A stretch of 64,000 nucleotides of DNA from Candidatus Desulfobacillus denitrificans (GTDB taxonomy: Bacteria > Pseudomonadota > Gammaproteobacteria > Burkholderiales > Rhodocyclaceae). The notes beneath the pieces are model-generated. The model did not search any database. It was not told where the DNA came from and was given only the letters and a program-made list of their open reading frames with translations. The position numbers and the translations under genes were made by a program. The stretch spans positions 434,001 through 498,000 of the forward strand of contig AP021857.1 of NCBI GenBank assembly GCA_017347485.1, read 5' to 3'. Shown here piece after piece: positions 55,665-64,000 of the stretch (positions are counted from its first letter, which is position 1; every line of letters starts with the position of its first letter).

Positions 55665-56375
55665 TCAGTTCGCCAGCGTCCGCGCCGCCACCCAGTTCTC
55701 CACCCGCGTCGCACCGTGCAGCTTGAGCACCCGGGCGAACTCGTTGAGCGTCGCGCCGGTGGTCATGACGTCGTCGACCACCGCGACGCGCTTTCCGTTC
55801 AGGTCGGCGCGGCATTCGAAGGCATGGCGGATGTTGGCCTGGCGTTCCTTCCAGGGCAGGCTGGCCTGCGGCGCGCTGTCGAGCACACGGGCGCAGGCAT
55901 CGGAGAGGAGCGGCAGGCCAAGGTGCCGTGCCAGCGGCCGGGCGATTTCCTGCGCCTGGTTGAAGCCGCGCTCCTGTATGCGTTGCGCCGAGAGCGGCAG
56001 GGGGATGATGCAGTCAACCCCGGTCGCAGCGACGTGGCCCATGAGCGCCTCGGCCAGCCAGCCTGCGAGCGGCAGGCGGTGCCGGTATTTCAGTTCTTGC
56101 ACGACGTGCTCCACCGGAAAGGCGTAGCGAAAGGCGGCGAAAGTGGCATCGAAGTGCGGTGGCTCGCTCAGGCACGCGCCGCAGGGCGTGCCGGGCGCTG
56201 ACGGCAAGGCACAGGTGGGACAGAGCGGGCCGGTCAGGTGCGGCAGGTCGGTCTCGCAGGCGGCACACAGCAGGCGGTCTCCGCTGGCCTGTCCGCAGAC
56301 GAAGCAGTCCTGCGGCAGCAGGCGGGCCAGCGCCTGAATTGTCGTCCGGTAAATTGACAAGCCCACCCCCTTCAA
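55665..56375 (-). CDS. comF: ComF-family phosphoribosyltransferase-like protein
   Basis: 236-aa protein with an N-terminal zinc ribbon (CFVCGQ, CAACETDLPHL, CPTCALP, CGACL) and a C-terminal PRTase domain with DCIIPLPLSAQRIQERGFNQAQEIARPLA and the PRPP loop VAVVDDVMTTGATLNEFAR. ComF is needed for natural transformation in several bacteria (energised DNA uptake) and is part of the double-zinc-ribbon PRTase family. It is divergent from bioB with 52 bases between starts. Whether this organism is competent is unknown. Confidence 0.9.
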   Translation of the reverse strand: MKGVGLSIYRTTIQALARLLPQDCFVCGQASGDRLLCAACETDLPHLTGPLCPTCALPSAPGTPCGACLSEPPHFDATFAAFRYAFPVEHVVQELKYRHRLPLAGWLAEALMGHVAATGVDCIIPLPLSAQRIQERGFNQAQEIARPLARHLGLPLLSDACARVLDSAPQASLPWKERQANIRHAFECRADLNGKRVAVVDDVMTTGATLNEFARVLKLHGATRVENWVAARTLAN

Positions 56376-56427
56376 CGATGATCCGCCCTGTATCCCGAAC
56401 CGATTCTAGCCGAAGCATTCCCCTGAC

Positions 56428-57405
56428 ATGAAGACTGCCGCCGCCGAGCGCGTGAGCAAGGGCTCACCCAAGCCGAAAAAATGGACAGCCGCCGAGATCC
56501 TGGCGCTGTTCGAACTGCCCTTCAACGACCTGCTGTTCCAGGCCCAGCAGGTGCATCGCGCCCATTTCGACGCCAACAGCGTGCAGCGCTCGACCCTGCT
56601 GTCGGTGAAGACCGGCGGCTGCTCGGAGGACTGCGGCTACTGCTCGCAGGCGGCGCGCCACCACACCGGGCTGGAAAAAGAGTCGCTGATGGAGATCGAC
56701 GAGGTGGTCGCCGCCGCCCAGGCCGCCAAGGAGAAGGGCGCCAGCCGCTTCTGCATGGGCGCTGCCTGGCGCGGGCCGAAGGACAAGGACCTCGATCAGG
56801 TCGCCGAGATGATCCGCGCCGTGAAGGCGCTCGGCCTGGAAACCTGCGTCACCCTGGGCATGCTCAAGGAAGGCCAGGCCGAGCGGCTGAAGGCGGCCGG
56901 CCTCGACTATTACAACCACAACCTCGACACCGCGCCGGAGTTCTACGGCAACATCGTCACCACCCACAGCCAGGCCGACCGCTTCGACACCCTCGACAAG
57001 GTGCGTGCGGCCGGCATTCACGTCTGCTGCGGCGGCATCGTCGGCATGGGCGAGACGCGCGCCGGCCGCGCCGGCCTGATCGCCGAGCTGGCCAGCATGA
57101 ATCCGCCGCCGGAGTCGGTGCCCATCAACAATCTGGTGCCGGTGCCGGGCACGCCGCTGGCCGACGCCGAGTCGATCGATCCCTTCGAGTTCGTGCGTAC
57201 CATCGCCGCGGCGCGCATCACCATGCCGACGAGCCTGGTGCGCCTCTCCGCCGGCCGCCAGGAAATGTCGGATGAACTGCAGGCGCTGTGCTTCCTCGCC
57301 GGCGCCAATTCCATCTTCTACGGCGACAAGCTGCTCACCACCGGCAACCCTGAAGCCGGCCGCGACGAGCGCCTGTTCGAGCGCTTGGGGCTGAACGCCG
57401 CCTGA
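56428..57405 (+). CDS. bioB: Biotin synthase
   Basis: Radical SAM enzyme that inserts sulfur into dethiobiotin. 325 aa; the cluster motif is [17 protein letters not shown] (CxxxCxxC at about 67-74). Other markers are [47 protein letters not shown] and [30 protein letters not shown]. The final residues lack a His-rich tail. The stop shares a base with the bioC ATG (TGATG). Other bio genes (bioA, bioD, bioF) are not in the window. Confidence 0.97.
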   Translation: MKTAAAERVSKGSPKPKKWTAAEILALFELPFNDLLFQAQQVHRAHFDANSVQRSTLLSVKTGGCSEDCGYCSQAARHHTGLEKESLMEIDEVVAAAQAAKEKGASRFCMGAAWRGPKDKDLDQVAEMIRAVKALGLETCVTLGMLKEGQAERLKAAGLDYYNHNLDTAPEFYGNIVTTHSQADRFDTLDKVRAAGIHVCCGGIVGMGETRAGRAGLIAELASMNPPPESVPINNLVPVPGTPLADAESIDPFEFVRTIAAARITMPTSLVRLSAGRQEMSDELQALCFLAGANSIFYGDKLLTTGNPEAGRDERLFERLGLNAA

Positions 57406-58202
57406 TGCGGACTGACTTTTGCGCCGCCGCTGCCACGTATGACGAGGCGGCTATGCTGGCGAAAGAAGTCAGTCTGCGCATGGCGGCGCGGCTCGATTAC
57501 GTCAAACTCGCCCCCGCCCGCGTCGCCGACATCGGCTGCGCCACCGGCGACGGCATCCGCGCCCTGCAGGCGCGCTATCCGCAGGCCCTTCCCCTGGCGA
57601 TCGATTACGCGCCGGCCATGCTCGCCGAGGTAAGGCGGCGCGTTCCCTGGATGGACAGGCTGCGCCGCCGCGGGCCGCGCGGCGTCGCCGCCGACGTGCG
57701 GGCGCTGCCGCTGGCGAACGGCTCGCTGGGACTGGCCTGGTCGAACCTGATGCTGCACTGGCTCGACGACCCGCTGCCGGCCTTCCGCGAGTTGCAGCGC
57801 GTGCTGGAAGTCGGCGGCCTGCTGATGTTCAGCGCCCTCGGGCCGGACACGCTGCAGGAACTGCGCGCCGCAGGTGCCGCGACCTTGCGGCGCTTCCACG
57901 ACATGCACGACCTCGGCGACATGCTGCTGGCGGCCGGCTTCGCCGATCCGGTGATGGACATGGAGCGCATCGAACTCGCCTACGCCAGCCCGCGCGGCCT
58001 GCTGCGCGACCAGCGCCGGCTCGGCGTGCGCGACGGCCTGCTCGGGCCGCTGGGCTTTCGCGAGGCGCGGCGCGTCTTTCGCGCCTGGCAACGGCGCGAC
58101 GGCAGGCTGCCGGCCACCTTCGAGATCGTCTACGGCCACGCCTGGAAGGCGGCGCCGAAGGCCACGGCGGACGGCCATGCCATCGTTAGGTTCAGGAAAT
58201 GA
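57405..58202 (+). CDS. bioC: Malonyl-ACP O-methyltransferase
   Basis: 265-aa SAM-dependent methyltransferase that masks malonyl-ACP at the start of pimelate synthesis. TDFCAAAATYDEAAMLAKEVSLRM is the BioC N-terminal signature, VADIGCATGDGIRAL is the SAM loop, and LVWSNLML-like LAWSNLMLHWLDD and MFSALGPDTLQELR match the family. It is coupled to bioB by TGATG. It carries CTGACTTT copy 11 at codons 3-5 in a different reading frame (Thr-Asp-Phe) from the other coding copies. Confidence 0.94.
   Translation: MRTDFCAAAATYDEAAMLAKEVSLRMAARLDYVKLAPARVADIGCATGDGIRALQARYPQALPLAIDYAPAMLAEVRRRVPWMDRLRRRGPRGVAADVRALPLANGSLGLAWSNLMLHWLDDPLPAFRELQRVLEVGGLLMFSALGPDTLQELRAAGAATLRRFHDMHDLGDMLLAAGFADPVMDMERIELAYASPRGLLRDQRRLGVRDGLLGPLGFREARRVFRAWQRRDGRLPATFEIVYGHAWKAAPKATADGHAIVRFRK
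57412..57419 (+). repeat. CTGACTTT motif copy 11
   Basis: At the very start of bioC, read as ACT GAC TTT (Thr-Asp-Phe), so the same DNA word is used in another frame. GGA before, TGCG after. Confidence 0.6.
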
Positions 58203-58357
58203 AGCGCGCCAGGCAGCGCCGCATCAAGCCGCGCAATCCGGTCGCCGTCGATCCGCTGCTGAAGAAGGGAGGCGCCCATCAGCCGCGCGGCAAGAAGGCC
58301 GGCCGGGCGAAGCAGAAGGCGCGCTTCCTGCGCGATCGGCGCGGCCTGGAAGAATGA
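58199..58357 (+). CDS. Small basic protein (52 aa) downstream of bioC
   Basis: 52-aa open frame starting with the ATGA overlap to the bioC stop and ending just before a terminator. It is extremely basic (about 40% Arg/Lys: MKRARQRRIKPRNP, QPRGKKAGRAKQKARFLRDR) with no acidic stretch until the final EE. The composition resembles small nucleic-acid-binding or ribosome-associated proteins; no family recognised. Tight coupling and a hairpin after the stop support a real gene. Confidence 0.65.
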   Translation: MKRARQRRIKPRNPVAVDPLLKKGGAHQPRGKKAGRAKQKARFLRDRRGLEE

Positions 58358-58358
58358 A

Positions 58359-58385
58359 AAAGGGGCGGCAGCTGCCGCCCCTTTC
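58359..58385. terminator. Terminator between bioC operon and cytochrome c4
   Basis: The palindrome GGGGCGGCAGCTGCCGCCCC has a run of five A on its left side, giving a T5 tract for the leftward cytochrome gene, and only TTT on its right side. It is best read as the cytochrome c4 terminator with weaker effect on the bio operon. Confidence 0.8.
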
Positions 58386-58404
58386 GGAGAGCGTGACGGA
58401 AGGT

Positions 58405-59058
58405 TCAGCGCAAGCCTGCCACGAAGTCGGCGACGGCCTTGATTTCCGTGTCGGACATCTTGGCGGTCACGGCGCGCATCATCCTGTTCGGATCGTTCCC
58501 GCGTTCGCCGGCACGGAAAGCCTTTAATTGCGTCTCTGTGTACTCGGCAAACTGGCCGCCAATGCGCGGGTATTGGGCGGGAATGCCGGCTCCGGCCGGG
58601 CCATGGCAGGCCGCACAGGCCGGCAGGCCGCGGGCGGCATCGCCGGCGCGGTACAGTTTCTGGGCAGTCTCAAGGGCGGGGGTTTTCGCCTGCTCGCCCT
58701 TCTGGATCTGGCTGGCATACCAGGCGGCGACGTTCTTCATATCCTGGTCGCTCAGCGCGGCAACCATGCCGGCCATGACGGCGCTGTTGCGTTCGGCCGG
58801 CTTGCCGCCGTCGGCCTTGAAGTTCTTCAATTGCTTGTAGAGATAATCAGCATGCTGGCCGGCGAGCTTGGGGTTGGCGGAGACGCTGCTGTTGCCGTCG
58901 GCATTGTGGCAGGCGGCACAGATTTGGGAGGCAACCTGCCGGCCCTTGCCGGCATCCGCTTTCGGAGCGGCGGTTTCGGCGGAAGCGGGCTTGTCGGTAG
59001 CCTGGGCCGCCGCAGCAAAGGCAAGCGTCATCGACAGCGCGACGAAACGATGAACCAT
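58405..59058 (-). CDS. Dihaem cytochrome c4
   Basis: 217-aa periplasmic electron carrier. The signal peptide (residues 1-20, ending AQA) is followed by two similar c-type domains, each with CAACH (about 47-51 and 148-152) and a distal methionine segment ([34 protein letters not shown]). It passes electrons to terminal oxidases or other acceptors in Beta/Gammaproteobacteria. Its start at 59058 is divergent to engB, the usual arrangement. GGAG precedes the ATG on the minus strand. Confidence 0.95.
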   Translation of the reverse strand: MVHRFVALSMTLAFAAAAQATDKPASAETAAPKADAGKGRQVASQICAACHNADGNSSVSANPKLAGQHADYLYKQLKNFKADGGKPAERNSAVMAGMVAALSDQDMKNVAAWYASQIQKGEQAKTPALETAQKLYRAGDAARGLPACAACHGPAGAGIPAQYPRIGGQFAEYTETQLKAFRAGERGNDPNRMMRAVTAKMSDTEIKAVADFVAGLR

Positions 59059-59155
59059 GGACGCAACTCCTCGGGGCCTGAATTCTAAAAAACTGTTATT
59101 CTATCCCAACTTACCTGTGTTGCGCCATGCCATCAGGCGCCCGCCTGCCAGCACT

Positions 59156-59779
59156 ATGTCCCTGTTTGCCCATGCGGTTTTCGCGGTTTCCGCAGAGAAG
59201 CTGAGCGATCTTCCCGCGCCCGAGGCGGCGGAGATCGTTTTTGCCGGTCGATCCAACGCCGGCAAGTCCAGTGCCATCAATACGCTGGCGGGGAAAACGC
59301 GGCTGGCCTTCGTCAGCAAGACGCCGGGCCGCACGCAGCTGATCAATTTTTTCCGTCTGCGCAACGGCGCTTTCCTGGTTGACCTGCCCGGCTACGGCTA
59401 TGCCGATGTGCCGGAGAAGGTGCGCCGACATTGGAAAAGCGTGCTGGCCGCCTATCTGGCCCAGCGTACGAGCATTTGCGGCCTGGTTCTCATCATGGAT
59501 GCGAGGCGGCCCCTGACCGACCTGGATAGGCAGATGCTGGAATGGTTCGGCCCGACGGGCAAACCGATCCATATCCTGCTCACGAAGGCGGACAAGCTGA
59601 CGCGCGGCGAGTCCGCCAAAGTCCTCGAGGCAACCCGCAGGGAATTGGCGCCCTGGTCCGACCAGGTGAGCGTGCAGCTTTTTTCCAGCCTGAAGAAAAC
59701 GGGCGCAGAGGAGGCGGAAATGGTCATTGGCCGCTGGCTGGGCGCGGCCGAAACGGAGAAAAGAAATGCCCCCGGTTAA
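59156..59779 (+). CDS. engB: Ribosome-biogenesis GTPase EngB/YsxC
   Basis: 207-aa GTPase required for 50S maturation. ATG 59156 ([20 protein letters not shown]) fits the family start. [16 protein letters not shown] (G1), [14 protein letters not shown] (G2), [15 protein letters not shown] (G3) and [13 protein letters not shown] (G4) are all intact. Divergent from cytochrome c4. The end is followed by two hairpins before hemB. Confident. Confidence 0.95.
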   Translation: MSLFAHAVFAVSAEKLSDLPAPEAAEIVFAGRSNAGKSSAINTLAGKTRLAFVSKTPGRTQLINFFRLRNGAFLVDLPGYGYADVPEKVRRHWKSVLAAYLAQRTSICGLVLIMDARRPLTDLDRQMLEWFGPTGKPIHILLTKADKLTRGESAKVLEATRRELAPWSDQVSVQLFSSLKKTGAEEAEMVIGRWLGAAETEKRNAPG

Positions 59780-59825
59780 AGGGGAGAAAAACCGGGGGCC
59801 GAAACGCCTTAACTGGATTAAGGCA
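59768..59825 (+). other. Two hairpins between engB and hemB
   Basis: GCCCCCGGTT and AACCGGGGGC pair over about 12 bases (59768-59799), overlapping the last codons of engB, and GCCTTAA and TTAAGGC pair over 5 bases (about 59806-59824). Neither is followed by a T-run. Together with a 161-base gap they suggest an mRNA processing or attenuation site; no riboswitch is recognised. AT-rich DNA (ATTAAATATTTTTCTC) follows before the hemB ATG. Confidence 0.5.
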
Positions 59826-59937
59826 CCCGCTCAGGGAGGTGAAGCGGGAGACGGTTCAACACCATCTGGCGTTTCTGAGCGAAAATCATCCTCGCAAGTT
59901 CCGTTGAATGCGAATTAAATATTTTTCTCATAAATAA

Positions 59938-60948
<1,011 letters not shown>

Positions 60949-60951
60949 GAC

Positions 60952-61548
60952 TCAGGCCGGCTGCGACAGGCAGCCGGCGAGCAGCATCGGCCACTGCTGC
61001 GGCCACTGCGCCATCGGCTCGCGCGTGAAGCCGCTCTTGACGAACAGACCCCAGCGACCGATGACGTAGCAGAGGCAGAGGTTGGCGGCGGCGGCGACAT
61101 CTTCGCCCTGCGGCAACTCATTACTGGTCGCCGCGATGCGCCAGGCCTGCTTGAGCGCGGCCTCGACGCGGTCGAGCAGCTGGTTGATGCGGGCCTGAAG
61201 GCGGTCGTCCTCGTTGACCAGCGCGTCGCCGATCAGCACGCGCGTCAGGCCGCGGTTCTTCTGGGCAAACCCCAGCAGCAGCGCGACGATCAGTTCCGCC
61301 TGCTTCACGCCAGACTGCTCCTCGGCGCCGATCTTGTTGATGACGGAAAACAGGCTGTTCTCGATGAACTCGATCAGCCCTTCGTACATCTGCGCCTTGC
61401 TGGCGAAATGGCGATACAGCGCCGCTTCCGAGACATCCAGCTTCCTGGCCAGCAGCGCCGTGGTGATCTTCTCCCCCTTTGGGTCCTGCAGCATCTCCGC
61501 GATGGTCTGCAGGATCTGCAGCTTGCGTTCCCCGGATCGTGCAGCCAT
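60952..61548 (-). CDS. slmA: Nucleoid occlusion factor SlmA (TetR family)
   Basis: 198-aa TetR-type DNA-binding protein that blocks FtsZ assembly over the chromosome when bound to its sites. ERKLQILQTIAEMLQDPKGEKITTALLARKLDVSEAALYRHFASKAQMYEGLIEFIE is the SlmA-type helix-turn-helix region. RWGLFVKSGFTREPMAQWPQQWPMLL is the conserved C-terminal block. It is in the leftward group with the nucleotidase and argB, as in many betaproteobacteria. Confidence 0.95.
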   Translation of the reverse strand: MAARSGERKLQILQTIAEMLQDPKGEKITTALLARKLDVSEAALYRHFASKAQMYEGLIEFIENSLFSVINKIGAEEQSGVKQAELIVALLLGFAQKNRGLTRVLIGDALVNEDDRLQARINQLLDRVEAALKQAWRIAATSNELPQGEDVAAAANLCLCYVIGRWGLFVKSGFTREPMAQWPQQWPMLLAGCLSQPA

Positions 61549-61564
61549 GGCGTCCTTCCCCTCG

Positions 61565-63635
<2,071 letters not shown>

Positions 63636-63676
63636 GATGTCTCCTTTTAACGGGTACGGATTAAACTCATGACTTT

Positions 63677-63704
63677 AATATAGGATGGTTCGGCGCCGTT
63701 TCAA
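63677..63704 (-). promoter_or_regulatory. Promoter of hsp20
   Basis: On the minus strand TTGAAA (63704-63699) and TATATT (63682-63677) are 16 bases apart; CTTGAAA also fits a sigma-32 -35 element, but a clear CCCCAT-type -10 is absent. The start codon is about 40 bases from the -10. It overlaps the upstream region of the CWC gene. Confidence 0.6.
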
Positions 63705-63712
63705 GAGGCTCG

Positions 63713-63931
63713 GTGCCCGCTATTATCGATGTCATGTCAAATGGTTGCGAAACCAGTCCGGCATGTCCCGGCTGCGGGCGGATTTTCATGTGCGGCATGG
63801 AAGCCGGCTGGGAGCGGTGCTGGTGTGCCGACCTGCCTCCCCTGGAGATGCCTCCAGTAGACGGCAAGGGGTGCTACTGCCCCGAGTGCCTGAAGAAAAT
63901 GCTGGCCGCCGAGTCGGTCAGGCCGGCCTGA
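63713..63931 (+). CDS. Cysteine-rich CWC family protein
   Basis: 72-aa protein with eight cysteines (CETSPACPGCGRIFMCGMEAG, CWCADLPP, CYCPECLKK), a pattern of the cysteine-rich CWC family, presumably zinc binding. GTG at 63713 follows AAGAGG closely; ATG at 63734 (MSNGCET) is the alternative and begins nearer to the conserved part, giving 65 aa. Divergent from hsp20. Function unknown. Confidence 0.75.
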   Translation: MPAIIDVMSNGCETSPACPGCGRIFMCGMEAGWERCWCADLPPLEMPPVDGKGCYCPECLKKMLAAESVRPA

Positions 63932-64000
63932 CCGACTGCGGCAACATGAGGATGGCGTCGCGGTTGCTCCAGGAAAACACGGCTTGCGCCGCCCGACGCC
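63918..64000 (-). CDS. Possible C-terminus of a leftward gene
   Basis: An open minus-strand frame runs from the window edge to TGA at 63918-63920 and ends SWSNRDAILMLPQSVRPA. The visible 27 codons look protein-like, but the family cannot be named. It would overlap the CWC gene end by 14 bases. Confidence 0.3.
   Translation of the reverse strand, partial: RRAAQAVFSWSNRDAILMLPQSVRPA

Overview
The window is about 64 kb of high-GC chromosomal DNA (my estimate is roughly two-thirds G+C) from a Gram-negative bacterium, most likely a betaproteobacterium near Rhodocyclales. The evidence is gene content and order: cytochrome c4 - engB - hemB, slmA - HAD nucleotidase - argB, glyA - nrdR - ribD, rhodanese - grxC - secB - gpsA, and an MSHA-type pilus locus. 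This placement is inferred from family knowledge, not from a search. About 65 genes are supported. There is no rRNA, tRNA, CRISPR array, transposase or phage gene, and no gene-free stretch longer than 300 bases.

Layout. 1-12.5 kb is a storage-glucan block: alpha-glucan phosphorylase (cut by the window edge), class I aldolase, an alpha/beta hydrolase, two adjacent GH57 enzymes, glgC, glgB and glucokinase. Glycogen synthase is not in the window. 12.5-19.1 kb holds thyA, a variant M17 aminopeptidase, a PilZ-like protein, mogA, darP and pmbA. 19.2-22.8 kb is a keto-acid/lactate-type TRAP transporter whose binding protein and permeases converge on one bidirectional terminator. 23-31 kb holds a histidine phosphatase, an ACP-ligase-acyltransferase fusion, glyA, nrdR, ribD and moeB. 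31-38.3 kb is the conserved ctp-envC-gpm // rhodanese-grxC-secB-gpsA-trmL region, with an ArsR-type regulator placed at the divergent junction. 38.4-55.7 kb is a complete-looking MSHA pilus locus, with frameshifts in mshG and mshL. 55.7-64 kb holds comF, bioB, bioC, cytochrome c4, engB, hemB, slmA, a nucleotidase, argB, hsp20 and a CWC zinc protein.

The least explained signals are non-coding. (1) The octamer CTGACTTT occurs 11 times, where fewer than one is expected. It is strand-biased and appears in several coding contexts, so it looks like a DNA-level motif. (2) A family of about 100-bp, three-hairpin GC-rich elements occurs seven times. Six copies lie in sense orientation shortly after a stop codon, and two of these are read into the N-terminus of the next gene. 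(3) Two inverted arrays of short tandem repeats, with period 7 and period 8, each abut the start codon of the next gene. (4) A 7-C tract splits mshL with a TGATG junction, which suggests a contingency switch, gene decay or a sequencing error. (5) An ArsR regulator carries the 66-residue cysteine spacing of persulfide sensors and sits beside a rhodanese gene.
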